64,000 nt of DNA from Vibrio sp. S9_S30 (GTDB lineage Bacteria > Pseudomonadota > Gammaproteobacteria > Enterobacterales > Vibrionaceae). The notes under the pieces are model-generated. The model searched no databases, was not told the origin of the DNA, and saw only the letters and a program-made list of their open reading frames with translations. The position numbers were made by a program, and so were the translations under genes. Shown piece after piece: positions 37,014 through 47,001 of the stretch; the first letter of the stretch is position 1, and the number at the start of each line of letters is the position of its first letter. Location: positions 62,001-126,000 of the forward strand of contig NZ_JAAUWT010000012.1 in NCBI RefSeq assembly GCF_014694455.1, given 5' to 3'.

Positions 37014-39902
37014 ATGAGCACAGCTTTTGAAATGGACGCATCACGCTCCAACACAATTTTTTCGTCTGTTGTACCAAACGTAGACGGTGTTTACGATCTT
37101 ACTCCAGATCAAGTATTAATTGACCAAGCAGAACATGAGTCGGAAGTACGTTCTTATCCACGCCGTTTACCTATTGCTATTAAAAGAGCATACGGAGCTT
37201 TAGTGGAAGACACTCGTGGTCAGATTTTTCTAGACTGCCTCGCTGGCGCCGGTACGCTAGCAATGGGATACAACCACCCAGAAATTAACCAAGCGTTAAA
37301 AGAGCAGTTAGATTCCGGTTTGCCATACCAAACTCTCGATATCACGACCAAAGCCAAAGACACGTTTATTAAGCGCGTGAAAGCGTTTCTTCCGGAAGAA
37401 TTTGCGAAAAACTCTGCCATTCAGTTCTGTGGCCCTTCTGGTGCTGATGCCGTGGAAGCGGCGATCAAGCTAGCAAAACAAACCACGGGGCGCAACACCA
37501 TGTTTGCCTTCCGCGGCGCTTACCACGGCATGACAAACGGCACCATGGGTATGATGGGGAACCTTGGTACCAAGGCGCGTCGTACCGGATTAATGTCCGA
37601 CGTTCATTTTATGCCTTTCCCATACAACCTACGTTGTCCGTTTGGGTTGGGTGGCGATGAAGGCGCAAAAGCCAGTATTCGTTATATGGAACGCTTACTG
37701 AACGATGACGAAGCAGGCATTATGAAGCCCGCGGCGATCATTGTTGAGCCCGTACAAGGCGAAGGCGGGGTAATTCCTGCCCCTGCGTTTTGGTTGCGTG
37801 AACTTCGCCGCCTCTGTGATGAGCATGGCATTCTTTTAATATTCGATGAAATTCAATGTGGCGTGGGTAAGTCTGGCTATCGCTTTGCGTTTGAAGAGTC
37901 AGGTATCTCTCCCGATATTTTGTGCTTGTCTAAGGCGATTGGTGGTGGTCTGCCGATGTCTTTATTGGTGTTTAGCAAAGACATAGACACTTGGAAGGCA
38001 GGGGAACACACAGGCACATTCCGCGGTAACCAACTTGCGATGGTATCGGGTGCGAAGGCATTAGAGATCATCGAGAGAGATAACCTTGTTGAACATGCCA
38101 ATATTGCGGGTCAATACTTAAGATTAGGTTTCGAGAAAATCCAAAAACGCGTGAATTGCATTGCTGAAGTTCGCGGAAAAGGCTTAATGCTTGGTTTGGA
38201 AATTCAAACACCGACTGGTGAGAAAAACAAATTTGGTGAACCTAAATCCGATGGTGCACTGACGCTTGCCATTCAAAGAGCCGCCCTAGAGCGTGGTTTG
38301 ATGGTTGAAAAAGGTGGACGAGATGGATCGGTGATTCGATTTTTACCTCCTCTCATTATTTCGTTCGAGCAGATTGACTTTGCACTGAAAGTACTTGAAG
38401 AGGCGATCGTGGTCGCTGGTGGCGGTATTAAGGAACCAGCACCAGAATCTGATGCTTGGAAAAAGCACTTTATCCATACAGGTGCAGAGGGTGCCAATGA
38501 ATTTGCTTCCGTCATGAACCATACAACCGCAGCGATGAAGCAGCTTTTTGAACAAGTCGACAAGCCTTATTCTGGGATGGATCCAAAACTGCTTGAATCT
38601 CAGATCCGTGCAGTCAACTTGAACTCTGCCAATGGAAGCCTTACCGACGTTATCAGCAGTGCGACAGATTTGGTGGCTAAAAACGCTATCTTCACGCAAC
38701 ATCCAAGCTGTATCGCTCATTTGCACACACCGCCATTGATGCCGGCTGTTGCGGCAGAAGCCATGATTGCAGCCTTGAACCAATCTATGGACTCTTGGGA
38801 TCAAGCGTCTTCTGCAACGTATGTTGAGCAGAAAGTCGTGGACTGGTTGTGCGAACGTTACGGTTTAGGTGATAAAGCGGACGGTATTTTTACGAGCGGT
38901 GGCACACAAAGTAACCAGATGGGCTTGATGCTAGCTCGCGATTGGATTGCCGACAAACTCAGTGGTCATTCCATTCAAAAGTTGGGCTTACCGGAATATG
39001 CCGATAAGTTACGCATCGTGTGTTCGGAAAAAGCACACTTTACGGTGCAAAAATCCGCGTCTTGGATGGGGTTGGGCGAGAAAGCCATTCTCACCGTGGA
39101 CGCATTGCCAAATGGCACGATGGACATCTCTAAGTTGGATGAAACCGTGACCAAAGCGAAAGCCGAAGGTTTGATTCCTTTTGCGATTGTTGGTACTGCT
39201 GGTACGACCGACCACGGCGCAATAGACGACTTGAACATCATTGCCGATGTAGCCGCAAAACACGAACTTTGGATGCACGTTGATGGTGCTTACGGCGGAG
39301 CTCTAATTTTAAGTAGCCACAAAGCGCGATTATCTGGTATTGAAAAAGCGGATTCGTTAAGCGTAGATTTTCATAAGTTGTTCTATCAAACAATCAGCTG
39401 TGGCTCATTACTGGTAAAAGACAAGGCGAACTTTAAGTATTTGCTTCATCATGCGGACTACCTCAACCGCGAGCACGATGAGTTGCCTAACCTAGTCGAT
39501 AAATCCATCGCGACCACCAAGCGTTTTGATGCTCTGAAAGTGTTCATGACGATGCAAAATGTAGGACCAAAAGCGTTGGGTGACATGTATGACCATTTGC
39601 TCGAACAAACATTGCAGGTGGCGGACCTTGTTCATCAACGTAAAGGTTTTGAATTGTTGACCGAACCCGCGTTATCAACGGTATTGTTCCGAGTGACCAA
39701 TTCGCAAGTAACGGACTTATGCAAACTAAACCAAAAAGTGCGTATAGAAGCTTTGGTTCGCGGTATTGCCGTTTTAGGTGAAACATCGGTTAATGGGCAG
39801 TCAGCACTCAAATTTACCATTTTAAATCCATGTCTGGCTTTGTCAGATTTTGAACAACTATTGAATGATATCGACCAGTTAGCGGTTGAACTAGCGAAAT
39901 AA
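37014..39902 (+). CDS. fused diaminobutyrate aminotransferase / L-2,4-diaminobutyrate decarboxylase
   Basis: 962 residues, two PLP enzymes in one chain, as in V. cholerae VC1625. The N-terminal half (about 30-470) is a class III aminotransferase with FDEIQCGVGKSG and the PLP lysine in CLSKAIGGGLPMS; it makes L-2,4-diaminobutyrate from aspartate semialdehyde. The C-terminal half (about 500-960) is a group II decarboxylase with HVDGAYGGAL and the PLP lysine in SVDFHKLFYQ; it yields 1,3-diaminopropane. The product enters norspermidine synthesis through the two downstream genes. Strong operon context: 13 bp to the next gene. Confidence 0.94.
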   Translation: MSTAFEMDASRSNTIFSSVVPNVDGVYDLTPDQVLIDQAEHESEVRSYPRRLPIAIKRAYGALVEDTRGQIFLDCLAGAGTLAMGYNHPEINQALKEQLDSGLPYQTLDITTKAKDTFIKRVKAFLPEEFAKNSAIQFCGPSGADAVEAAIKLAKQTTGRNTMFAFRGAYHGMTNGTMGMMGNLGTKARRTGLMSDVHFMPFPYNLRCPFGLGGDEGAKASIRYMERLLNDDEAGIMKPAAIIVEPVQGEGGVIPAPAFWLRELRRLCDEHGILLIFDEIQCGVGKSGYRFAFEESGISPDILCLSKAIGGGLPMSLLVFSKDIDTWKAGEHTGTFRGNQLAMVSGAKALEIIERDNLVEHANIAGQYLRLGFEKIQKRVNCIAEVRGKGLMLGLEIQTPTGEKNKFGEPKSDGALTLAIQRAALERGLMVEKGGRDGSVIRFLPPLIISFEQIDFALKVLEEAIVVAGGGIKEPAPESDAWKKHFIHTGAEGANEFASVMNHTTAAMKQLFEQVDKPYSGMDPKLLESQIRAVNLNSANGSLTDVISSATDLVAKNAIFTQHPSCIAHLHTPPLMPAVAAEAMIAALNQSMDSWDQASSATYVEQKVVDWLCERYGLGDKADGIFTSGGTQSNQMGLMLARDWIADKLSGHSIQKLGLPEYADKLRIVCSEKAHFTVQKSASWMGLGEKAILTVDALPNGTMDISKLDETVTKAKAEGLIPFAIVGTAGTTDHGAIDDLNIIADVAAKHELWMHVDGAYGGALILSSHKARLSGIEKADSLSVDFHKLFYQTISCGSLLVKDKANFKYLLHHADYLNREHDELPNLVDKSIATTKRFDALKVFMTMQNVGPKALGDMYDHLLEQTLQVADLVHQRKGFELLTEPALSTVLFRVTNSQVTDLCKLNQKVRIEALVRGIAVLGETSVNGQSALKFTILNPCLALSDFEQLLNDIDQLAVELAK

Positions 39903-39915
39903 AGGAACAAGAATC

Positions 39916-41169
39916 ATGGCAATTCTTCAAATTGGTGCAGGTGGCGTAGGTTGGGTAGTCGCGCATAAAGCGGCGCAAAACAACGACGTGCTGGGTGATA
40001 TCACAATTGCTTCACGTACGGTCAGCAAGTGCGAAAAAATCATCGAGTCTATTCAGAAGAAAAATAACCTGAAAGATCCATCTAAAAAGTTGGAAGCTCG
40101 CGCTGTAGACGCCGATGATGTGGGTGCGTTAGTGGCACTGATCAAAGAAGTTCAACCAGACCTTGTGATTAATGCGGGTCCTCCATGGGTCAACATGACC
40201 ATTATGGAAGCCTGTTATCAAGCAAAAGTATCGTACTTAGACACATCGGTAGCGGTTGATCTGTGCTCTGAAGGTCAGCAAGTACCGCAAGCTTACGATT
40301 GGCAGTGGGGTTACCGCGAGAAGTTTAAAGAAGCGGGTATCACTGGCATTCTAGGTGCTGGTTTTGATCCTGGTGTGGTTTCGGTATTTGCCGCTTACGC
40401 TGTGAAACATTTGTTCGACGAGATCGATACTATCGATGTGATGGACGTGAATGCGGGTGACCACGGTCAGAAGTTTGCGACGAACTTTGATCCAGAAACC
40501 AACATGTTGGAAATTCAAGGCGATTCTTTCTACTGGGAAAACGAAGAGTGGAAGCAAGTGCCATGTCATTCTCGTATGCTAGAGTTTGATTTCCCAAACT
40601 GCGGAACGCATAAAGTGTATTCCATGGCGCACGATGAAGTTCGCTCAATGAAAGAGTTCATCCCAGCCAAGCGTATCGAGTTCTGGATGGGTTTTGGAGA
40701 TAAATACCTAAACTACTTCAACTGCATGCGTGATATCGGTCTTTTAAGCCCAGATCCGCTCACACTGCACGATGGAACCGTGGTACAGCCGTTACACGTT
40801 CTTAAAGCATTGTTGCCAGACCCGACTTCTCTTGCGCCAGGTTACACGGGGTTAACCTGTATTGGTACGTGGGTTCAAGGTAAGAAAGATGGCAAAGAGC
40901 GCAGCGTGTTCATTTACAACAATGCCGATCATGAAGTGGCGTACAAAGATGTTGAGCACCAAGCCATCTCTTACACGACGGGGGTTCCGGCCATTACCGC
41001 AGCGCTTCAGTTCTTCCGTGGTGAGTGGGCAGACAAAGGCGTGTTCAACATGGAACAGCTAGACCCAGATCCGTTCCTAGAAACCATGCCTTCAATAGGT
41101 CTTGACTGGCATGTGCAGGAACTGGAAGCGGGGCAAGGGCTCCCGAATATCCACGAACTGAAAAAATAA
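39916..41169 (+). CDS. carboxynorspermidine synthase (dehydrogenase)
   Basis: 417 residues, saccharopine-dehydrogenase-like. The Rossmann motif IGAGGVGWVVA lies at residues 6-16, followed by AGPPWVN and a catalytic-domain segment LGAGFDPGVVSVFAAYA. The enzyme reductively joins aspartate semialdehyde and 1,3-diaminopropane (or putrescine) using NADPH to give carboxynorspermidine (or carboxyspermidine). AAAGGAACAAGAATC precedes the ATG. Middle gene of the norspermidine operon. Confidence 0.93.
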   Translation: MAILQIGAGGVGWVVAHKAAQNNDVLGDITIASRTVSKCEKIIESIQKKNNLKDPSKKLEARAVDADDVGALVALIKEVQPDLVINAGPPWVNMTIMEACYQAKVSYLDTSVAVDLCSEGQQVPQAYDWQWGYREKFKEAGITGILGAGFDPGVVSVFAAYAVKHLFDEIDTIDVMDVNAGDHGQKFATNFDPETNMLEIQGDSFYWENEEWKQVPCHSRMLEFDFPNCGTHKVYSMAHDEVRSMKEFIPAKRIEFWMGFGDKYLNYFNCMRDIGLLSPDPLTLHDGTVVQPLHVLKALLPDPTSLAPGYTGLTCIGTWVQGKKDGKERSVFIYNNADHEVAYKDVEHQAISYTTGVPAITAALQFFRGEWADKGVFNMEQLDPDPFLETMPSIGLDWHVQELEAGQGLPNIHELKK

Positions 41170-41273
41170 GAATTTAGCTCAGGCTATTCTTGAATTTACT
41201 AAAGCCGATGCCGTTGCGTCGGCTTTGTTCGATTTGGCAGTGCTTTCTCGCGAAGGCTCTCAAGGTACTAACA

Positions 41274-42407
41274 ATGCAAAAAAGCGAACTGAAAACGCCT
41301 TACTTCATGATTAATGAAGATAAGCTGATAGCAAATTTAGAAAAAGCAAAACAACTGAAAGAGATTTCGGGTGTGAAGTTGGTGTTGGCGCTCAAGTGTT
41401 TCTCCACTTGGGGCGTGTTTAACATCATCAAACCCTACTTGGATGGCACTACAAGTTCCGGTCCATACGAAGTCAAACTCGGGCACGAAACCTTTGGCGG
41501 CGAAACTCACGCTTACAGCGTGGGGTACAGCGAAGACGACGTTCGTGAAGTGGCTGAAATTTGCGACAAGATGATCTTTAACTCACAAAATCAATTGGCA
41601 GCGTATCGCCATCTGGTTGAAGGCAAAGCCTCTCTGGGGTTACGTCTTAACCCAGGTGTAAGCTATGCAGGGCAAGACTTAGCGAACCCAGCGCGGAAAT
41701 TTTCTCGTTTAGGTGTTCAAGCGGATCATATCAATCCTGAAATCTTCGATTCGATTGATGGCGTGATGTTCCACATGAATTGTGAGAATAAAGATGTAGA
41801 CGCTTTTATTGGTCTACTTGATGCGATTTCAGACCAGTTTGGTGAGTATCTTAACAAACTGGATTGGGTCAGCATGGGCGGTGGCGTATTCTTCACATGG
41901 CCGGGCTACGATATCCAAAAACTGGGTATGGCATTGAAAGCTTTTTCTGAAAAGCATGGCGTACAAATGTATCTTGAGCCAGGTGAAGCCATCATCACTA
42001 AAACCACGGACTTAGTAGTAACGGTTGTTGATGTGGTTGAAAATGGAATGAAAACCGCCATCGTCGATTCCGCGACGGAAGCGCATCGGTTAGACACGCT
42101 GATCTACGATGAACCGGCATCCATCCTCGAAGCCAATGAACGTGGCGAGCATCAATACGTCATTGGTTCCTGTTCATGCTTAGCTGGCGACCAGTTTTGT
42201 GTGGCGAACTTTGATGCGCCTTTAGAAATCGGTCAGAAGCTTCATATCTTGGATAGCGCAGGTTACACCATGGTGAAATTAAATTGGTTTAATGGGCTAA
42301 AAATGCCGTCCATATACTGCGAGCGTTCAGGTGGAGAAATTCAAAAGCTGAATGAATTTGATTATTCCGATTTCAAACGTTCACTGTCTCAATGGTCGGT
42401 GTCATAG
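41274..42407 (+). CDS. nspC: carboxynorspermidine decarboxylase
   Basis: 377 residues, alanine-racemase-fold PLP decarboxylase. PLP lysine in [11 protein letters not shown] near 41, a glycine-rich phosphate loop in [12 protein letters not shown], and [11 protein letters not shown] with the active-site cysteine and aspartate. Removes CO2 from carboxynorspermidine to give norspermidine. I use ATG 41274 (AAGG eight bases upstream); the frame is open back to 41190 but alignment supports [13 protein letters not shown] as the N-terminus. Last gene of its operon, followed by a terminator. Confidence 0.94.
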   Translation: MQKSELKTPYFMINEDKLIANLEKAKQLKEISGVKLVLALKCFSTWGVFNIIKPYLDGTTSSGPYEVKLGHETFGGETHAYSVGYSEDDVREVAEICDKMIFNSQNQLAAYRHLVEGKASLGLRLNPGVSYAGQDLANPARKFSRLGVQADHINPEIFDSIDGVMFHMNCENKDVDAFIGLLDAISDQFGEYLNKLDWVSMGGGVFFTWPGYDIQKLGMALKAFSEKHGVQMYLEPGEAIITKTTDLVVTVVDVVENGMKTAIVDSATEAHRLDTLIYDEPASILEANERGEHQYVIGSCSCLAGDQFCVANFDAPLEIGQKLHILDSAGYTMVKLNWFNGLKMPSIYCERSGGEIQKLNEFDYSDFKRSLSQWSVS

Positions 42408-42455
42408 CGTTCGATAGCGGATAGCGTTATTTAATATCACAATATGCCGATTTAA

Positions 42456-42486
42456 GGGTGAATACGTGGCGTGTTCGCCCTTTTCT
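42456..42486 (+). terminator. terminator of the norspermidine operon
   Basis: An 11-bp stem with three wobble pairs (42456-42466 with 42470-42480), loop TGG, then TTTTCTT. Confidence 0.85.
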
Positions 42487-42563
42487 TCTCTTAGTGATTG
42501 ACTCGTGTAAAGAATGCTGAAAAATTCATAGAGATCAGTGAAGCAATCAAAGAAAGGAAATTC

Positions 42564-43583
42564 ATGTCTAGCAAGCCGTCAAATACCGTTACTATGTCTG
42601 ATGTTGCCAAATTAGCGGGTGTTTCTCGGGCGTCGGCTTCCAAATATTTCAATGGCGATAGGTCACTTAAGCAAGCAACCATCCAGCGTATTCAAGCGGC
42701 GTGTGATGCTTTGCAGTACGTACCCAATCAGCACGCCGTGAATTTGGTAAAAGGGCAAAGTTCGTTAATTGCTGCGGTCGTGCCGTCTACAACGGACAGC
42801 TTTTACTCGGGCACACTCAAATACATCGAAGATTTTGCGAATGAAAAAGGGTTAAACCTTATCGTGCAGAGCACTCATGGTGACCCTAAACGCGAGCGAA
42901 AAATCATTCAGTCACTCCGAAGCTTAAAACCGAGATCACTGATTTTGGTGCCCACTGCCAGTGATGAGGCATCGGTTCGGTTTTTTGAAGCCCTACGACA
43001 CGACATTCATATTGTTTGGTTGGATAACTGCTTACTAGAGAATGCGAGCTATGTGGTTAACGATAATCGCCATAGTCTCGAGATCATTTGCGATTACTTT
43101 CTAGAAAAAGGCATTCATCCTTACTATTTAGATGTGCCTAAAAATCTTGAAAAGCCTTCTGTTGCATCTCGTCGAAAAAGCTATTGCGATAGCATGAAGA
43201 AAGCTGGGTTAGCGCCTAAATTCATTGTAGATGAAGAGCTGGATATTGTATGGCCAGACGCTGCTTATGGACACACGATGATCTTTAAGTGGTTACAGGA
43301 AACCGATTGGGCAAGTGAGAAGTGTGGCATCATTTGTATGAACGATAACATTGCGGTTGGGGCGTTGAGTGCACTGAATAACGCGGGTGTAAAAGTGGGC
43401 AAACAAGTTTTACTCGCTGGGCACGATGATATTGAATTAGCACCATACTTGACTCCTCCATTGACCACAGTAAAGCAAAGCTGTAATCAGATGGCTAGGG
43501 CAGTGGTTGATGCTGTTTTAGAGCCAGAAATCATTCGTGAAGTGACGATTCATTCAAGATTGGTGAAAAGGCTTTCAGCATAG
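42564..43583 (+). CDS. LacI-family regulator of the sugar cluster
   Basis: 339 residues. Helix-turn-helix MSDVAKLAGVSRASASKYFNGDRSLK (about 10-35) and hinge region, followed by a sugar-binding-type effector domain. The ATG at 42564 follows AAAGGAAA; an in-frame TTG at 42498 is less likely. The HTH has ASASKYF instead of the common TTVSRVL, so its operator may differ from the standard LacI type. It precedes the co-oriented transporter and catabolic genes and probably controls them. Confidence 0.88.
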   Translation: MSSKPSNTVTMSDVAKLAGVSRASASKYFNGDRSLKQATIQRIQAACDALQYVPNQHAVNLVKGQSSLIAAVVPSTTDSFYSGTLKYIEDFANEKGLNLIVQSTHGDPKRERKIIQSLRSLKPRSLILVPTASDEASVRFFEALRHDIHIVWLDNCLLENASYVVNDNRHSLEIICDYFLEKGIHPYYLDVPKNLEKPSVASRRKSYCDSMKKAGLAPKFIVDEELDIVWPDAAYGHTMIFKWLQETDWASEKCGIICMNDNIAVGALSALNNAGVKVGKQVLLAGHDDIELAPYLTPPLTTVKQSCNQMARAVVDAVLEPEIIREVTIHSRLVKRLSA

Positions 43584-43903
43584 AACGCACTCAAAAAGCC
43601 TGACCTTGTTGGCTTACATTCTGCCTGATTTTCATACATGATCATGTTCGGTATTGAAATGTCTTTCTTATAACCTTCTGTATTTTAAAGAATCTACTTT
43701 TCCGCTCGCGTTCAAACTGTTTACTAAATCACCTTTCTCATTCTTGATTATATACACGTGTCTAAAAATAACATAGGGTTAACTTTAACGGTTCGGTTTG
43801 AAAATCGGGTAAGGGCAAATCGGACGAATTGCCTATTTCTTGTGAGGTTTTTGTATTGCTAGAAATGCCCATGTCATCCCATCTGAAACAAGGAAGGAAA
43901 ACG
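43584..43903. other. control region upstream of the sugar transporter operon
   Basis: 320 bases without a gene. Two perfect palindromes, ACATGATCATGT (43636-43647) and ACACGTGT (43754-43761), are candidates for regulator binding. A promoter was not identified with confidence. Confidence 0.4.
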
Positions 43904-44881
43904 ATGAAACATACCGTAAAAGTTGCCACCATGGCGGCAATCATTGGTTTGTCTGCGATGTTTAGCCAAATGACGAATGCTGCTGAAAAGTTGAAGCTCG
44001 CCCTAATCCCGGGTGTGGTTGACCCGTTTTATTTCACCATGCATCGTGGTGCTCAGCATGCTGCCGATGCGATTGGCGCTGATTTGATTTTCCAAGTCCC
44101 AAGGGAGTGGAACACCACAGCTCAAGTACCCATACTGAATGCGATCATTGCTAAAAAGCCAGATGCAATTCTTATTTCTCCCGTCGATAAACAACAACTT
44201 ATCGCACCACTGAAACAAGCAGCCGATGCAGGCATTCGCGTGATTACCGTTGATACCTTCATTGATGATGGAAATTATCAAGATGGTTCTGGCCCTGGTG
44301 ATTTTGTTGATAGCTATATTGCCTCAGACAACGTATTGGGTGGGCGAATTGCGGCGAGAGCACTGGCGGATTCCATTGGCTTTAAAGGCAAGGTCTACGT
44401 TGCCAGTGTTAAGCCCGGTATTTCCACAACAGACCAACGTGCTGAAGGTTTCATAAATGAAATGAAACGTTGGCCGGATATCGAGGTACTGAAGATCCAA
44501 TACAACGAAGATGATTCCAATAAGTCCGCTTCTCAACTGCAAGCGGTTTATGCGCGTAACCCCGATTTAGCCGGTGTATTTGGCGCGAATACGTTCTCGG
44601 CATTGGGTGCCGCAGAGGGGGTGAAAAAACTGGACAAAATCGGAAAAATCAAAGTTGTCGCCTTTGATGCACTGCCAAGAATTGTTCAAGACATCAAATC
44701 TGGCTTGGTAGACATCGCCGTAGCTCAACAACCCGCCACGATGGGTTATTACGGCGTGATGACGGCCTATGCGCTTCTGACTGGGCAAGCGGTTCCAAGT
44801 CAAATAGGCACCGGGTTTGTGGTGATGGATAAATCGAACATCGATTCACCAGATATTCTGAAGTACGTGTACTCAGATTAG
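43904..44881 (+). CDS. periplasmic sugar-binding protein (RbsB type)
   Basis: 325 residues. Signal peptide MKHTVKVATMAAIIGLSAMF..., probably cut after MTNA near residue 26. Mature protein is a type I periplasmic binding fold (about 30-320) with the DTFIDDG and QQPATMGYYGV segments typical of RbsB-like proteins. Delivers a sugar to the permease encoded further on. The ATG at 43904 has an AAGGAAGGA ribosome site. The 318 bases that follow, between this gene and the permease gene, hold a 12-unit tandem repeat. Confidence 0.9.
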   Translation: MKHTVKVATMAAIIGLSAMFSQMTNAAEKLKLALIPGVVDPFYFTMHRGAQHAADAIGADLIFQVPREWNTTAQVPILNAIIAKKPDAILISPVDKQQLIAPLKQAADAGIRVITVDTFIDDGNYQDGSGPGDFVDSYIASDNVLGGRIAARALADSIGFKGKVYVASVKPGISTTDQRAEGFINEMKRWPDIEVLKIQYNEDDSNKSASQLQAVYARNPDLAGVFGANTFSALGAAEGVKKLDKIGKIKVVAFDALPRIVQDIKSGLVDIAVAQQPATMGYYGVMTAYALLTGQAVPSQIGTGFVVMDKSNIDSPDILKYVYSD

Positions 44882-44910
44882 GTTACACCGCTGTAGGTCA
44901 CTAAGTTGTG

Positions 44911-45102
44911 GTTCATAAAGGCTGTTATTCACACAGATTGTTGTTTACCAAAGCTGTTGTTTACGAAAGCTGTTGTTTACCAAAGCCATAGTTCAGAAAA
45001 GCTATTGCTCACAAAAGCCATCGTTCACAAGAGCCATCGTTCACAAGAGCTATCGTTCACAAGAGCTATCGTTCACAAGAGCTATCGTTCACAAGAGCCA
45101 TG
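44911..45102. repeat. 12 x 16-bp tandem repeat array
   Basis: Twelve adjacent 16-bp units starting at 44911 and every 16 bases after, to 45102. Early units read GTTTACCAAAGCTGTT; later ones GTTCACAAGAGCTATC. Units at 45039, 45055 and 45071 are nearly or fully identical, while those at the start are more diverged. The array lies between the binding-protein and permease genes. A 65-codon open frame across it is a by-product of the repeat. Confidence 0.93.
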
Positions 45103-45199
45103 AGCCATAGAACCCAGTAAGGCTTACAGACCCTAATCATTCGTACAAATAAAGGGGTAGATGGATTCTGCCCCAAAACTCCAAAAATAGGTGTTATTT

Positions 45200-46237
45200 A
45201 TGTCTAGTGTTCCAACTACCACAAAGGCAGGGGATAGCTCATCTCAAGATACGGGATTTTCTTGGCTGGAATGGTTGAGTAAAGCTTGGCCTTGGATGTT
45301 CTTGAGTTTGCTGCTGATCTTTTTTGAGGTGTGGTCTCAAATTATGTTCAAAACGACCTTTTTGGGTAACAGTTTTACATTACAAAGTATCGCGTTGTTT
45401 GCCGCCGCGCCGCTTTTGCTTGGTATTGGCCAAACCTTTGTCATCATTGCGGCGGGTATCGATTTGTCGTTAGGCTTCATTATGGGCTTTGCCTCCGTGA
45501 TCATGGCCACCACCATGAACCTCATGCCTGCGGATACCTTTATTGCCATTGTGGTTGGGTTTGCAGCGGCTCTATTTGCTTCCTTTATTCCAGGGGTTAT
45601 CAATGGAACCCTGATTGCTCGGCTTGCCATTCCTCCTTTTATTGGAACGTTAGGGATGTATGGCGTTGCTCGGGGAATGGGCTTCATTTTTGCAGATGGC
45701 ACCACCGTACCTGTCAATAATACGTATTTGTATGCGTTTGGTAATGGCAAGTTGCTTGGTGTTCCTTACCCTGTTCTTCTTGCTCTTGCGGTGTTGATTG
45801 TGGCGCACTATATCTTGTCTCAAACTCGGTTTGGTCAGTACACCTATGCGATTGGCGGAAACAGGCATGCCGCTATTCGTTCTGGAATAAAAGTAAAACG
45901 TCAGCTTACGTGGGTTTATATTCTGGCGGCATTGTGCGCAGGGTTAGCCGGCGCGACTTACACCGCCAGATTTTCCGCAGGAGCAGCACAGGCCGGTGAG
46001 CCGATGCTTTTGGATTCCATTGCGGCGGTTGTGATTGGTGGTGCAAGCTTATTTGGTGGCTATGGCACGGTAATCGGCACGCTCATCGGGGCGTTGATTA
46101 TTGCGGTGATTCAATTTGGTCTGGTATTCATTGATGTAGAACCGTTCTGGCAGTTTGTCGCCGTTGGGGTCGTGATCATAGTTTCCGTGTTTATTGATCA
46201 GTCTAAGTCCAAGTTGACGGGAGGTCATGGTGATTAA
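45200..46237 (+). CDS. ABC sugar transporter permease (RbsC type)
   Basis: 345 residues with about nine to ten hydrophobic segments. Contains the RbsC-family segments AAGIDLSLG near 90, ARLAIPPFIGTLGMYGVARG near 148, and a long glycine-rich stretch SIAAVVIGGASLFGGYGTVIGTLIGA near 272. Forms the membrane channel of the importer. The ATG at 45200 is preferred to a GTG nine bases earlier. Overlaps the ATPase gene by 11 bp. Confidence 0.9.
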   Translation: MSSVPTTTKAGDSSSQDTGFSWLEWLSKAWPWMFLSLLLIFFEVWSQIMFKTTFLGNSFTLQSIALFAAAPLLLGIGQTFVIIAAGIDLSLGFIMGFASVIMATTMNLMPADTFIAIVVGFAAALFASFIPGVINGTLIARLAIPPFIGTLGMYGVARGMGFIFADGTTVPVNNTYLYAFGNGKLLGVPYPVLLALAVLIVAHYILSQTRFGQYTYAIGGNRHAAIRSGIKVKRQLTWVYILAALCAGLAGATYTARFSAGAAQAGEPMLLDSIAAVVIGGASLFGGYGTVIGTLIGALIIAVIQFGLVFIDVEPFWQFVAVGVVIIVSVFIDQSKSKLTGGHGD

Positions 46238-46991
46238 TTCAGCTGAAGTGAAACCGATTCTTTCCGCCTCGAATATTTGCAAAACATTTGGTGGCGTCGA
46301 AGCCCTAAAAGAGGTGTCGTTTGAAGTCAAGCCCGGCGAAGTGATGGCGCTGGTTGGTGATAATGGGGCCGGAAAGTCCACGCTGATCAAAACACTGTCT
46401 GGCGTATATACCCCCGACAGCGGCACGATGACTTACCAAGATCAACACATTGCGTTCGAAGACCCATCACAAGCTCGAAGCTCGGGCATCGAAACCATCT
46501 ATCAAGATTTGGCACTCGCCGATAACTTAGACGTGGGCAGCAATATTTTCCTTGGTCGAGAGCCCAAAACCAAGCGTTTTGGCCTTTTCCCTGTTCTGGA
46601 CAGAACGCACATGACCAAAGTGGCAGAAGAAGTGATCAAGCCGCTTGATATCATCATTCCCAAAGCGTCTTTGAAAAAGCCCGTATTGAGTTTGTCTGGT
46701 GGGCAAAGACAAGCGATCGCCATTGGGCGAGCGGTGTATTGGCAAGCGAAAGTGCTGATCATGGATGAACCCACAGCAGCGCTCGGGGTGCCAGAGCAGA
46801 GAAAGGTGATGGAGTTGATTTTAAAGCTAAAAGAGCAAGGCGTTGCCATCATTCTTATTTCTCACAACATGAATGATGTCTTTGCCGTATCCGACAGAAT
46901 TACCGTCCTTCGTCGTGGTCAAGTGGTTGGGGTACGCGAAGCTTCTGAAACCAACAGTGAAGAACTTGTCCATCTAATGGTTGCAGGCTAA
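46227..46991 (+). CDS. ABC sugar transporter ATPase (single-domain)
   Basis: 254 residues: one ABC domain with Walker A GDNGAGKS near 43-50, signature LSGGQ, and Walker B VLIMDEP. Ribose-type importers usually have a fused double ATPase of about 500 residues (RbsA); this one has a single domain, as in the FrcA/sugar-family subgroup, so it should act as a homodimer. Its start overlaps the permease gene and an aldolase gene follows after ten bases. Confidence 0.9.
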   Translation: MVINSAEVKPILSASNICKTFGGVEALKEVSFEVKPGEVMALVGDNGAGKSTLIKTLSGVYTPDSGTMTYQDQHIAFEDPSQARSSGIETIYQDLALADNLDVGSNIFLGREPKTKRFGLFPVLDRTHMTKVAEEVIKPLDIIIPKASLKKPVLSLSGGQRQAIAIGRAVYWQAKVLIMDEPTAALGVPEQRKVMELILKLKEQGVAIILISHNMNDVFAVSDRITVLRRGQVVGVREASETNSEELVHLMVAG

Positions 46992-47001
46992 GGAAAATAT
47001 C

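Noticed and set aside
44911..45102. CRISPR array
   Set aside because: Repeats are directly adjacent with no unique spacers, so it is a minisatellite.
44906..45103. 65-codon open frame with repeated motifs
   Set aside because: It runs across the 16-bp tandem array; the repeats keep a frame open by chance and there is no ribosome site.
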